This document shows, one piece after another, positions 25,131 to 34,202 of a stretch of DNA of 64,000 nucleotides (the first letter of the stretch is position 1; the number at the start of each line of letters is the position of its first letter). Made by a program: the position numbers and the translations under genes. This DNA comes from Cytophagaceae bacterium ABcell3 (lineage in GTDB: Bacteria; Bacteroidota; Bacteroidia; Cytophagales; Cytophagaceae): the NCBI GenBank assembly GCA_030913385.1, contig CP133159.1:2998584-3062583 (forward strand), given 5' to 3'. The notes beneath the pieces are model-generated. The model did not search any database. It saw only the letters and a list, made by a program, of their open reading frames with translations, and had not been told where the DNA came from.

Positions 25131-26405
25131 GGGTCTATATGATTTACTGTGGAAAGGTGATATAATGTAGTTATTTTTACAAAATGAACAGTATCGAAAT
25201 ATTTCAATTGGCTTTGCAGTTAACAAAGCCTTGGTCGGTAACCGATGTTAGGTTTCAGGAAGCATCCAATGGTAAACAAGAACTTCATATAACCATTAGC
25301 TTTGAGCGTGGTTTCGTATTTGAACCAGAAAGTAAAGTTCATGATACTCAATATAGGACTTGGCGTCACCTCAATTTTTTTGAACATGAATGTTATCTTC
25401 ATTGCAAAGTCCCTCGAATCAAAACAACGGATGGAAAGGTAAAAACCGTGGAAGTGCCGTGGGCTAGAAAAGGAAGTGGTTTTACTTTGTTGTTTGAGGC
25501 TTTTAGCATGGCTTTGATTGAGCGAGAGATGCCCGTGAACAAAGCAGCTGATTTAGTGAATGAGTACCCACAGCGCATATGGAATATATTTAACTACTGG
25601 ATACAAATTGCCTATCGGGCAGATGATCAAAGCTCGGTGACCCAATTGGGTATTGATGAGACTTCTGTAAGAAAAGGACATGATTATGTGACCGTAGCAG
25701 CAGATTTGGCTACTCGCCGTGTGATTCATGTTACTCCAGGCAAGGATCGGCACACTATCGGAAGAATTAAAGACCATTTAAAAGCAAAGGGTGTTGAACA
25801 TCTGTCAATTACCGACGCATGCATTGATATGTCTACAGGTTTTATCGCAGGCATGCTCGAACATTTTCCTAACACCTCGGTAACATTTGATAAATTTCAT
25901 GTAGTCAAACTGCTTAATGAAGCTATGGACGATGTACGTAAGCGAGAAGTCCGAGAACACTCAATACTTAAAGGACACAAATACACGCTATTAAAGTCCA
26001 CACACAAACTTAGCGCTAAACAGAAGCAGGACCGGCAGGTACTTATTGAACTGTTACCAACTATTGGGAAGGCTTATCGGTTAAAGACCTTATTTCAGAG
26101 CTTTTGGGAGTTTAAAACAAAAGAAGAGGGCTCTGCTTTCTTGGCTTACTGGTGTGACCTTGTTGAAGAGGAAGGCTTGTATGCCTTCAAGAAGTTTGTA
26201 AACACAATAAAGTCCCACTGGCAAGGAATTACCAATTATGTCGAGTCCCAGATTGCCAATGGTGTCATGGAAGGGATTAACAGCAAAATACAACTAGCTA
26301 AAAGAAGAGCTCGTGGATATCGGAATATTACAAATTTTATCAACATGATTTACTTTATTTCCTCTAAATTGAAATTCAATTACCCACAGTATTCCACATA
26401 GGGCC
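25131..26405 (+). mobile_element. Complete ISL3-family insertion sequence
   Basis: The 1275-bp element has imperfect terminal inverted repeats of about 22 bp (left GGGTCTATATG, right end reading inward GGCCCTATGTG, both continuing to ACTGTGG). It is flanked by the perfect 8-bp direct repeat TAATAAGT, the duplication length expected of ISL3. One uninterrupted transposase gene fills it. The match between duplications and the intact ORF point to a recent insertion and possible activity. Confidence 0.92.
25184..26401 (+). CDS. ISL3-family transposase
   Basis: The 405-residue protein matches ISL3 transposases. The catalytic triad is visible: Asp158 in QLGIDETSVRKGHDY, Asp236 in VTFDKFHVVKLLNEAMD and Glu363 in NGVMEGINSKIQLAKRRARG, which is followed by the family's GYRN motif. 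The N-terminal 100 residues hold the DNA-binding region (EHECYLHCKVPR). The start ATG at 25184 lies 53 bp inside the left end, and the TAG stop is inside the right inverted repeat, a compact arrangement. No frameshift or internal stop is present, so the protein should be functional. Confidence 0.95.
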   Translation: MNSIEIFQLALQLTKPWSVTDVRFQEASNGKQELHITISFERGFVFEPESKVHDTQYRTWRHLNFFEHECYLHCKVPRIKTTDGKVKTVEVPWARKGSGFTLLFEAFSMALIEREMPVNKAADLVNEYPQRIWNIFNYWIQIAYRADDQSSVTQLGIDETSVRKGHDYVTVAADLATRRVIHVTPGKDRHTIGRIKDHLKAKGVEHLSITDACIDMSTGFIAGMLEHFPNTSVTFDKFHVVKLLNEAMDDVRKREVREHSILKGHKYTLLKSTHKLSAKQKQDRQVLIELLPTIGKAYRLKTLFQSFWEFKTKEEGSAFLAYWCDLVEEEGLYAFKKFVNTIKSHWQGITNYVESQIANGVMEGINSKIQLAKRRARGYRNITNFINMIYFISSKLKFNYPQYST

Positions 26406-26413
26406 TAATAAGT
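26406..26413. repeat. Right target-site duplication TAATAAGT
   Basis: This is identical to 25123-25130 and directly abuts the right inverted repeat of the IS. Confidence 0.9.
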
Positions 26414-26588
26414 GGTGTTTATGTGAAAAACGTGTAAGTATTTTTTGATATTTTGATCTTTTTATTAGGTCAGGCTCGTTGGGTTTTCTTTTAGAGGTTA
26501 TCTTCGAGACGCTGTCATAACATTTCGACTACCCTAATAGCCATTGGTCCTCCTGTCTATGTCGAACCCTTATGCGGGCTAATCACGG

Positions 26589-27596
26589 TTAATGTATGGA
26601 ACCTTGAAAGTTCTTTTGAAAATCTGCAAAGGAGTTTTTTAAGTACACATCTTCTTTAAAGAAATATAATACTTGTTCCATAAATTTTGGGGTAAGGTAC
26701 TGGGGGATAGGGGTAATGAGTTCATTTTGCTCATTGAATAAAAGAATAGACGGAAAAGATATCTTGTTGTTCATTCCGACAGAAACAAGTTGGTGGTATT
26801 TGCCTTTTTTTTCCAGTGTATGCCCTAGTATATTAACAGTTTCTTTAGATTCTGCATCAAACCTCACAGGGTAAAAGTTTTTGTTTAGGTAGTCTGCAAT
26901 TACTGGATGTGTGTAGGAGGTGCTGTCCATTACCTGACTGCTTATGCTTTCTTTGTTCTGGAGGTGTATGAATATTTTTTTTGGATGTTTACTGTTTAAC
27001 TCAAAAGCCTCTTGTATACTGTACCATTTGACTTCTTTTTGCAAAAGTGGTTTTTTGTCTTCGGAAAATGTAGAATCAAAATAAGCCATAAAGTCATTAA
27101 TGTTTGCCTTGCCTAATAAGTTTTCTTGATAGTATACCAAGATAGGGGAGATGGTGTTAGCATCAAGGTAGCCTGGGACAAGGGTTGAGTTTTTCATATC
27201 GCCTGTCATGAAAACAGTGGAAGGGTAGGATCGTTTTTCAGGCAAAAAATGGTAGGTAAGCTCATGGGTGCCTCTTGGGCCTTTTTCCTTATTGGTATAG
27301 GTCTTTCCCTGCCAAGTAATGGTATCTTTGGTTTCGGCATTAAAAGCTACGGCATAAAAGTTTTTATTGATATACTCAGCCACTTGCGGATCGGAAAAAG
27401 TAGTGTTCATCATTTTTTTGCACCAGCCGCACCAATCGGTATAAACATCAACCATAATTGGTTTAGGTTTAGCTTTGGCTTTCTTTTCGGCTTCCTCTAT
27501 CGTAATCCAGTTAACCAACCCTTGGTTTTTCTGTGCGTGAGACGGAAAAAGTGTAACGATCAAAGAAAAGGTAAAAAGTAATTTTAGTAATTTCAT
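26589..27596 (-). CDS. Periplasmic protein with two thioredoxin-like domains, second lacking CxxC
   Basis: The 335-residue protein has a Sec signal (residues 1-21, ending SHAQ). The first domain has WCGWCKKMMNTTFSDPQVAEYINKNFY-type sequence with the redox motif CGWC near residues 55-58 and resembles DUF255/thioredoxin_7 domains. The second half repeats the same pattern (MDSTSYTHPVIADYLNKNFYPVRFDAESKETV near 220-250), but no Cys occurs where CGWC should be. This is an internal duplication with one redox-dead copy. The active domain may reduce or exchange disulfides of exported proteins. The IS element has landed about 180 bp downstream, between this gene and a minus-strand terminator. Confidence 0.85.
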   Translation of the reverse strand: MKLLKLLFTFSLIVTLFPSHAQKNQGLVNWITIEEAEKKAKAKPKPIMVDVYTDWCGWCKKMMNTTFSDPQVAEYINKNFYAVAFNAETKDTITWQGKTYTNKEKGPRGTHELTYHFLPEKRSYPSTVFMTGDMKNSTLVPGYLDANTISPILVYYQENLLGKANINDFMAYFDSTFSEDKKPLLQKEVKWYSIQEAFELNSKHPKKIFIHLQNKESISSQVMDSTSYTHPVIADYLNKNFYPVRFDAESKETVNILGHTLEKKGKYHQLVSVGMNNKISFPSILLFNEQNELITPIPQYLTPKFMEQVLYFFKEDVYLKNSFADFQKNFQGSIH

Positions 27597-27673
27597 TATT
27601 TATCTTTTAGCTAGATAGGTAAACTCCCTGCAATTTAGTAAATTTAAAGTTTTAGAGGATAACGGACAAATGG

Positions 27674-27713
27674 CCAAAATATTAGTTGAGCATTGTCTAC
27701 TAAAATATTTTGG
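27674..27713. promoter_or_regulatory. 10-bp inverted repeat upstream of hybrid kinase gene
   Basis: CCAAAATATT (27674-27683) and AATATTTTGG (27704-27713) are perfect inverted copies, extended by AGT/ACT inside with a 2-nt bulge. They lie 49-88 nt before the ATG at 27762, between divergent genes. The site could be an operator or an RNA hairpin in the leader. Confidence 0.35.
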
Positions 27714-27761
27714 AGGTTTATTTTTTGTCATGTTTAGTAGTTATATAGTTGAGATAATAAT

Positions 27762-30700
27762 ATGAGTAAAAAAGACGAGCTAGCGCGCTCTGTTGCTGAA
27801 TCGGAAAGATATATCATTGGTGTTGGGTTTTCGGCTGGGGGGATAGACCCATTAAAAATTTTTTTCGAAAATACCGGTCATAATAATAACTCTTATGTAG
27901 TTATTCAGCATCTTCCTCATGGATATAGAAGCCAAATGAAAGAGATGCTTCCAAAGTTTAGCAATCTTAAAATTATTGAAATAGAAAATGGTATAGAGGT
28001 ACAACCAGGTTGTGTGTATTTGATGCCAGAAAGAAGAAATATTACCATAGAAAAGGGAAAGCTCTATATGGCTGAGTCTAATGATGAGCATCCTAATACG
28101 GCTATAGATACTTTTTTCAAGTCTATGGCGAATGATCAAAAGAGTAAAAGTATAGCAGTAATCTTGTCTGGTTCGGGAACAGATGGAACCGAAGGTGCTG
28201 AATGCGTAAAAAACCAGGGAGGGCTTGTGGTTGTTCAAGATCCTGAAACTGCCCTGCACAAGGGGATGCCTTCCCGTGTTGTTGACTCTGGAAATGCACA
28301 CCTGATCTTATCCCCAGAAAAAATGCCTGGTGCTATTTTTAATTACATATCCCAGTTTAGTCAAATCTTAAAATATATCGATGACCTAAACGAAGGTGAC
28401 GAAGGTACCTTACTAGAGATATTAGATTTGGTTAAAAAAGTCACCCCGCTGGACTTCAAAAATTATAAGAGGCCGACTATTGTTCGAAGGGTGTTGAGAA
28501 GAATGGTAGAGATGAATATCTCTTCTTTAAGTGAATTTAAGGAAACTTTAAAAAGAGACCCTTCAGAAGTAGAAATTTTGTCTAGCCGTTTTTTGATTAA
28601 TGTAACGCACTTTTTTAGAGATCCTGAAGCATTTGAGGTTATCAAAACCAAGGTTGTTCCTGAGATTGTTAAATTAAGAAAGGAAGCGGGAAGCATAAAA
28701 ATTTGGGTAGTCGGCTGTGCAACTGGCGAAGAAGCTTATTCCCTTGCTATTGTCATCAAAGAGTTTTTTGACGAACATCATATAAATCTTGATGTGAAAA
28801 TATTTGCGACCGACGTAGATAAGGAAGCGGTCTCTTTTGCTTCCAAAGGAAAGTATGCAAAGAGTATCAGCAATAATGTGTCATCTGATAGACTGAACGT
28901 TTTTTTTGATGATTTTGGGGAGTATTATTGTGTGAAAGATGATATTAGAAAGATGGTTATTTTTGCTAACCATGATATTACTACACAGCCTCCTTATGCA
29001 AAAATAGACCTACTGTCATGTAGAAACCTGTTGATTTACCTCAACCCTGTTTTGCAGAAAAAAGTAATTTCTACCCTTCACTATAGCCTTAATTTGGGCG
29101 GGTACTTATTTTTAGGGCCTAGCGAAAGTGTCGGACAGCTAGGGCAAAGTTTTAAGGAGATTGACAAAAAATGGAAAGTTTACAAAAACCTTGACAACAA
29201 GCGCTCAGGGTTCTTCTCATACCCTTCTTCAAGCTTAGACATCCGCAACGACTTCTCACTTTCTACTCCTATGAGTAAACCAGTTCAAGTTATCCAAGAG
29301 AATAATATTAATGAATTGGTCTTGCTTCCGGTCCTTGAAGAAACACTATATAGTGCAGCTATTTACATAGATGAATATTTTACAATTATCAAGCCATGTG
29401 GAAATATTGAAGAGTTTCTCCTGCCCAAAAGGTTTAATTTTAATTTGATGGAACTGCTCCCCGAAGAGCTTTCTATTGCGGTAGGTACAACTGTAAGAAA
29501 AGCTCTTAATACAAAAGAAGCAGTTAAAGTTAAAGGTATAAACTATAGAAACCTAGGTAAAATAAACTCTGTAAACATACTCGTAAAGCCTGTATTCCCA
29601 GAAAATAAGGTAAGCAATGCTATAGTTTTTTTAGGAGAGAATGAGACTCAAGAAATCAAAGAGCATGAAATTTTCGAACCTGACAGATTTACCAAACATT
29701 ATCTTAACGATTTGGAAGAGCAGTTGAGAGTTACCAAAAAAGATCTTCAAGCTGCATATTCTACCATCCAAAGTTATAATGAGCATACGCATGCTTATAA
29801 TGAGGAACTTGTTTCTAGTAATGAAGAGTTGCAAAGCACTAACGAGGAACTACAGTCTATCAATGAAGAACTTCAGACGGTAAATAACGAGTATCAGTCT
29901 AAAATTAAAGAGCTTGCGGAGCTAAATGACGATCTTGACAACTATTTTAACAATAGTGTCAATGGACAGGTTTTTGTAGATAAAAACTTAATAATAAGAA
30001 AGTTCACCCCCTCTGCTTCTAAAGAAATAAATCTTGGAGATAACAATCTTGGACGGTCTTTGAGCAATATCTCATCTAACCTCAAGTTTGAAGGAATGAT
30101 AGACTATGTTGCCAAAGTCATTTCTGAATCTACTGTCTGCGAAAAGGAGGTTAAGCTTGAGGGGGGCAAATGGTTTCAGATGATAATTAAGCCATACATC
30201 AGGCAAAAGGACAACAGAACCGATGGCGCTGTTATTACTTTTAATGATATAACCCTGCAGAAACAAGCCCAAAAAAGGATTGCCGAAAATGCAGTGGTAT
30301 TAAGGCAGAAAAACGAGGAGTTGACCAAGATAAACCAAGACTTGGATGGCTTCATTTATACTGCTTCTCATGATTTACGGGCTCCCGTCTCTAATATTGA
30401 GGGTCTTCTATATGCTATTGAAGGTATTCAAGATTTTGAGAGTGAAGAGTTAAATCGTTTATATGCTATGATCAATGAATCTGTAGTAAAATTGAAAGGA
30501 ACGATTGTAGAGCTTACCGAAATCAGTAAAATCCAAAAATCAATTAATAATGATGTTAGGGAGGTAGTCTTCTCTGAACTACTAGATGAAGTAAAAACAA
30601 GCCTCAGGGAAATGGTAGTTAAAAATAATGCCAAAATTATCTCAAATTTTGACAGTTGCCCGAGGGTTCAGTTTTCTGGCAAAAATATGAGGAGTATCAT

Positions 30701-31001
30701 CTATAATTTATTGAGCAATGCTATTAAATATAGGTCTCCTAAAAGAACACCTGAAGTGATAATAACCTCATCAAAAACCGAAGAGTATTGTATGATTTCT
30801 GTTCAGGATAATGGTCTCGGTATTAGCAAAAACAAACAAGACAAAATGTTCTCAATGTTTAGGAGGTTTCATGATCATGTAGAAGGGACAGGCATTGGTT
30901 TGTATATGGTAAAACGAATTGTGGAAAATGGTGGAGGGAGAATTGAGGTTGAAAGTGAACCTGGTAAAGGTGCTATTTTTCGTGTTTTTCTTAAAGTTTG
31001 A
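27762..31001 (+). CDS. CheB-CheR-PAS-histidine kinase fusion
   Basis: The 1079-residue protein begins with a CheB methylesterase domain: catalytic Ser24 in GFSAGG, His50 in IQHLPHG and Asp141 in SGSGTDGTEG. A CheR methyltransferase domain follows (about 215-490) with the SAM-binding VVGCATGEEAYSLA and the INVTHFFRD and DLLSCRNLLIYL motifs. A coiled coil of EELQS/TNEEL heptads (about 680-730), a PAS domain and a transmitter come next: FIYTASHDLRAP with His870, NLLSNAIKYR, DNGLGI and GTGIGLYMVKR. The N-terminal CheB receiver domain is absent. Such fusions are common soluble sensors outside chemotaxis clusters, but the signal and output are unknown. No chemotaxis genes or response regulator are nearby. 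The transmitter closely resembles that of the kinase at 7533. Confidence 0.93.
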   Translation: MSKKDELARSVAESERYIIGVGFSAGGIDPLKIFFENTGHNNNSYVVIQHLPHGYRSQMKEMLPKFSNLKIIEIENGIEVQPGCVYLMPERRNITIEKGKLYMAESNDEHPNTAIDTFFKSMANDQKSKSIAVILSGSGTDGTEGAECVKNQGGLVVVQDPETALHKGMPSRVVDSGNAHLILSPEKMPGAIFNYISQFSQILKYIDDLNEGDEGTLLEILDLVKKVTPLDFKNYKRPTIVRRVLRRMVEMNISSLSEFKETLKRDPSEVEILSSRFLINVTHFFRDPEAFEVIKTKVVPEIVKLRKEAGSIKIWVVGCATGEEAYSLAIVIKEFFDEHHINLDVKIFATDVDKEAVSFASKGKYAKSISNNVSSDRLNVFFDDFGEYYCVKDDIRKMVIFANHDITTQPPYAKIDLLSCRNLLIYLNPVLQKKVISTLHYSLNLGGYLFLGPSESVGQLGQSFKEIDKKWKVYKNLDNKRSGFFSYPSSSLDIRNDFSLSTPMSKPVQVIQENNINELVLLPVLEETLYSAAIYIDEYFTIIKPCGNIEEFLLPKRFNFNLMELLPEELSIAVGTTVRKALNTKEAVKVKGINYRNLGKINSVNILVKPVFPENKVSNAIVFLGENETQEIKEHEIFEPDRFTKHYLNDLEEQLRVTKKDLQAAYSTIQSYNEHTHAYNEELVSSNEELQSTNEELQSINEELQTVNNEYQSKIKELAELNDDLDNYFNNSVNGQVFVDKNLIIRKFTPSASKEINLGDNNLGRSLSNISSNLKFEGMIDYVAKVISESTVCEKEVKLEGGKWFQMIIKPYIRQKDNRTDGAVITFNDITLQKQAQKRIAENAVVLRQKNEELTKINQDLDGFIYTASHDLRAPVSNIEGLLYAIEGIQDFESEELNRLYAMINESVVKLKGTIVELTEISKIQKSINNDVREVVFSELLDEVKTSLREMVVKNNAKIISNFDSCPRVQFSGKNMRSIIYNLLSNAIKYRSPKRTPEVIITSSKTEEYCMISVQDNGLGISKNKQDKMFSMFRRFHDHVEGTGIGLYMVKRIVENGGGRIEVESEPGKGAIFRVFLKV

Positions 31002-31052
31002 GATTAAACCTTCTGGATAATAAATTGTGCACTTTGTATGGGAAATTAGAAA

Positions 31053-31080
31053 AGGGTGTCCTTAAAACACCCTGATTTTT
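31053..31080 (+). terminator. Rho-independent terminator after CheB-CheR kinase
   Basis: AGGGTGT (31053-31059) pairs perfectly with ACACCCT (31067-31073), with a 7-nt loop and a GATTTTT tail. It is 51 nt after the stop and before the convergent SpoIIAA-like gene. Confidence 0.75.
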
Positions 31081-31148
31081 AAATTCATTGGAAGGTTTTA
31101 CCCTGTTCGTTCGTTCATCAATAGAAATTTCTATTGCATAGTTAGGGT

Positions 31149-31502
31149 TTAATTGTTCAACCAGTTAAAAGCTTCTTGTTTTTTCTCCATAGAAAAATAT
31201 TTTGCTTCTGGTTTAATAAGCTTTCCTCCGAAATCTGTAAGAAATTTTTCCCATTGTTGGTCTCCAACCACTGCAATTTTATCAAACTTTAAATATTCGG
31301 GCGTATTTTTTAGATCTTCCCAAATGGCAGTTGGCTCTATGCTACTAAATCCTTCTAGCTCCATATACATTTTCGGGTGAGGTGTCTTTTCAAGGGTTTC
31401 TTGTAGGGAAGGATTAATGGTATTGAAATCTTCTTCCTCTAACTGTCCCTTTATTTTAAAAGCCATAATCCCTTCGTCTTTAACCTTTATTTGTTCTATC
31501 AT
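31149..31502 (-). CDS. SpoIIAA-like/STAS-SEC14-type small protein
   Basis: The 117-residue protein matches the SpoIIAA-like family in length and layout: an N-terminal strand (MAFKIKGQLEEEDF), KMYMELEGFSSIEPTAIWEDLK in the middle, then KIAVVGDQQWEKF and the ending AKYFSMEKKQEAFNWLNN. It has no signal peptide or membrane segment. The family is cytoplasmic and its molecular role is unsettled; some members are linked to lipid or membrane binding by fold resemblance. There is no anti-sigma or kinase partner next to it, so regulation of a sigma factor cannot be claimed. It is convergent with the CheB-CheR kinase. Confidence 0.8.
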   Translation of the reverse strand: MIEQIKVKDEGIMAFKIKGQLEEEDFNTINPSLQETLEKTPHPKMYMELEGFSSIEPTAIWEDLKNTPEYLKFDKIAVVGDQQWEKFLTDFGGKLIKPEAKYFSMEKKQEAFNWLNN

Positions 31503-31593
31503 ACCTTTCTGTTTTTTAAAGTGTTACTTTTTACTTTAATATTAATTAAATAAAGACACTCGCTTTTTAAGGAAACCCTAACTATATCTTTAT

Positions 31594-32433
31594 TTACTTT
31601 ATAAATTCCAGGATTTTATTGTTTACCTCTTCTGGTTTTTCATGGTGTAACCAATGGGTACCTTCTGTTCTGTATAAGTGGGCATCTTTGCACATCTTCA
31701 AGGATGCTTGTATAGTGTTTTCCCTAAAGAATTTGTCCTGGTTTCCCCATATTACAAGTACCGGAACCCGGATGGTAATGTTTTCATCTGGTTCTTTACT
31801 GTATTTTGCTGCGCGGTACCAGTTAATCATATATTTCAGACTGTTTTTGTGGCTCCAAGCTTCTTTGTACTTTGCACGGTCTAGGCTTTTAAATGTTGAA
31901 CTACTCGAACTAATATCCATAGATTTAAGTAGAACCTTGTAGTTTGTCCACTTTAGTATTTTTTCTGGAATCCATGGGAGCTGTGCTATTAATATATAGC
32001 TACTGGTCAGTCGTTGTTTTAAGTTCTTTTTAATCGTTTCCTTAAAGACTTTGGGGTGGGGCATATTGATTATTATCAACTTGAAAATTAACTGAGGGTA
32101 TGCCTCCGCCAATTTCCAGGCAACAGTTCCACCCCAATCATGTCCTACTAAATATACCTGCTTTTGTTCGGCGGTTTCTATTAGTTCTACAATGTCCCGA
32201 ACCAGTTCTTTGATCTGGTAATTTTTAACATGGACAGGTTTGTCACTTAAATTATAGCCCCTTTGATCAGGAACAATTACTCTATATCCTCTTTGTGTAA
32301 AGTAAGGTATCTGTGCTTTCCAAGAATACCAAAACTCAGGAAACCCATGAAGAAATATAATTGCTTTACCATCCTCTGGACCATCTTCCACCACATGCAA
32401 TTTTATCCGATTTACTTTATAGTAATTCTCCAT
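31594..32433 (-). CDS. Alpha/beta hydrolase, epoxide-hydrolase-like
   Basis: The 279-residue protein has the full alpha/beta hydrolase set: oxyanion motif HGFPEFWYSW (residues 29-38), nucleophile elbow VGHDWGG with Asp99, an acid in IWGNQDKFF, and the catalytic His in EGTHWLHHEKPEEV. An Asp nucleophile plus HGFP points to epoxide hydrolases or haloalkane dehalogenases rather than esterases. Tyr residues of the lid (such as WYRAAKYS) fit epoxide hydrolase. It is cytoplasmic, with no signal peptide. The substrate is unknown. It is divergent from rmuC, 51 bp away. Confidence 0.88.
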   Translation of the reverse strand: MENYYKVNRIKLHVVEDGPEDGKAIIFLHGFPEFWYSWKAQIPYFTQRGYRVIVPDQRGYNLSDKPVHVKNYQIKELVRDIVELIETAEQKQVYLVGHDWGGTVAWKLAEAYPQLIFKLIIINMPHPKVFKETIKKNLKQRLTSSYILIAQLPWIPEKILKWTNYKVLLKSMDISSSSSTFKSLDRAKYKEAWSHKNSLKYMINWYRAAKYSKEPDENITIRVPVLVIWGNQDKFFRENTIQASLKMCKDAHLYRTEGTHWLHHEKPEEVNNKILEFIK

Positions 32434-32484
32434 AATTGATAAAGCTGCTTTGCTGGGCTTTGGTTTTAATATTTATACAGAAAA

Positions 32485-34059
32485 ATGACAACGCAATTAC
32501 AATGCGTAGCAATTGACTATCTTGCAGTAACAATCAACAGTTTTATTATGATGACCATACTTTTAGTACTACTTCTAATATTGGCTTTGGTAAACCTTTT
32601 TCTACTTTATAAAACTCAGTTTAGTACTTCCGGTGGGGAGCACTCAAAAGGCATTGAACAATATTTGGAAAGGATTGAAAGGAACCTTAAAGATGACTTT
32701 CGCATCCAAAGGGAGGAAAGCAGTCATATAGCTAAGGCCAATCGTGACGAACTTACTGAAGCTTTGAAAGAAAGCCGGAGGGAGACTTGGGATGCTTTGA
32801 AAAGTATACATGCTCAAAATCAACAAACATTGGAAAAACTAAACCTTACGCTGGAAAACAAAATAACTGCTTTGCTGGATAAGGCTGATGTTAATGAAAG
32901 AGCAAACCGGGAACTGTTGGAGCGCTGCCTCAAAGAGTTTGGCAATAATAATATCGTACAACTGGATAAAGTGAAGGGTGAAGTGTCTCAAAACTTGCGG
33001 GAGCTAACGGAACAAAACAAAAAAGACAACAGCCAGTTTCGCGATACACTGATCATGTCTATTAAAGACTTTCAGCAAAGTTTTAATAAAAGTGTCCAAG
33101 CATTTAATGAAGTGCAAAAAGAGAAGTTTGCCCAGCTTGCCATTCAGCAGGAGAAGCTGGTAGAAGGTACAGAAAAAAAGCTTGAAGAAATGCGGGTAAC
33201 CGTAGACGAAAAACTACAAAAAACGCTGCATGAAAGGCTAGGGCAGTCTTTTTCTTTGGTAAGCAAGCAACTTGAAAATGTTCAAAAGGGTTTAGGGGAA
33301 ATGCAAAGCCTGGCCCAAGATGTAGGCGGATTGAAAAAAGTGCTCAGCAATGTGAAAACCCGTGGTACTTTGGGTGAAATCCAACTAGGAAATATTCTAG
33401 AACAGATTATGTCACCAGGGCAGTTTGACTGTAACGTAAAAACCAAGAAAGGCTCTGGTGATATGGTAGAGTTTGCTATTAAACTCCCAGGTCGTGACGA
33501 AGGGCAGGGGAGTGTTTACTTACCTTTAGACTCCAAATTTCCTACCGAAGCTTATCATAAACTCCAAACTGCTTATGAAACAGCGGATGCCGCTTTAATA
33601 GATGCCGCTGGAAAGGTATTGGAAGCCTCTATTAAAAAGTGTGCCAAAGACATTTCAGAAAAGTATATTGACCCTCCATATACTACAGATTTTGCTATTA
33701 TGTTTTTACCTGTCGAAGGCCTATATGCTGAAGTGGTGCGAAGGACAAACTTACTGGAACAGTTGCAAAGAAATTATAAAATTATCATTACAGGGCCAAC
33801 CACCTTAGCTGCTTTGCTTAACAGCCTTCAGTTAGGCTTCCGAACATTGGCCATTCAAAAGCGTAGCAGTGAGGTTTGGGAAATTCTTGGAGGTGTCAAA
33901 ACAGAGTTTGCCAAATTTGCAGGTATGCTTGAAAAAGCCAAAAAGAACATAGATACTGCGTCTGGTCAAATTGAAGATGTACTTGGTGTTCGTACACGCG
34001 CTATTCAAAAGCGTTTGAACAATGTGCAACAACTGCCTGATAATACCAAAGGCTTGTAA
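32485..34059 (+). CDS. rmuC: RmuC-family DNA recombination protein
   Basis: The 524-residue protein has an N-terminal membrane helix (MMTILLVLLLILALVNLFLLY near 22-42), a long coiled coil (about 50-270) and the conserved RmuC nuclease-like domain: TRGTLGEIQLGNILEQIM near 293-310, LPLDSKFPTEAYHKL, then VEGLYAEVV and ITGPTTLAALLNSLQLGFRTLAIQ near 420-460. RmuC limits recombination at inverted repeats in E. coli; its nuclease activity is predicted. The second ATG, at 32548, begins directly at the membrane helix and may be the real start. A terminator follows at 34117. Confidence 0.92.
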   Translation: MTTQLQCVAIDYLAVTINSFIMMTILLVLLLILALVNLFLLYKTQFSTSGGEHSKGIEQYLERIERNLKDDFRIQREESSHIAKANRDELTEALKESRRETWDALKSIHAQNQQTLEKLNLTLENKITALLDKADVNERANRELLERCLKEFGNNNIVQLDKVKGEVSQNLRELTEQNKKDNSQFRDTLIMSIKDFQQSFNKSVQAFNEVQKEKFAQLAIQQEKLVEGTEKKLEEMRVTVDEKLQKTLHERLGQSFSLVSKQLENVQKGLGEMQSLAQDVGGLKKVLSNVKTRGTLGEIQLGNILEQIMSPGQFDCNVKTKKGSGDMVEFAIKLPGRDEGQGSVYLPLDSKFPTEAYHKLQTAYETADAALIDAAGKVLEASIKKCAKDISEKYIDPPYTTDFAIMFLPVEGLYAEVVRRTNLLEQLQRNYKIIITGPTTLAALLNSLQLGFRTLAIQKRSSEVWEILGGVKTEFAKFAGMLEKAKKNIDTASGQIEDVLGVRTRAIQKRLNNVQQLPDNTKGL

Positions 34060-34116
34060 AGGTCTTTGGTTTAGTTGTTTCAATCATATAGGTTGCTGTT
34101 CCCTTATATTTTTAGT

Positions 34117-34138
34117 AAGGTCTTTTGCTTGACCTTTT
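34117..34138 (+). terminator. Terminator after rmuC
   Basis: AAGGTC (34117-34122) pairs perfectly with GACCTT (34131-34136), with an 8-nt loop followed by TTCT. It lies 58 nt downstream of the rmuC stop. Confidence 0.5.
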
Positions 34139-34202
34139 CTATTGGAAAAGTGTTTTTAGCAAATTTACTTAACAAAACTTGTAGGATTGAGGTATAGTGT
34201 CT

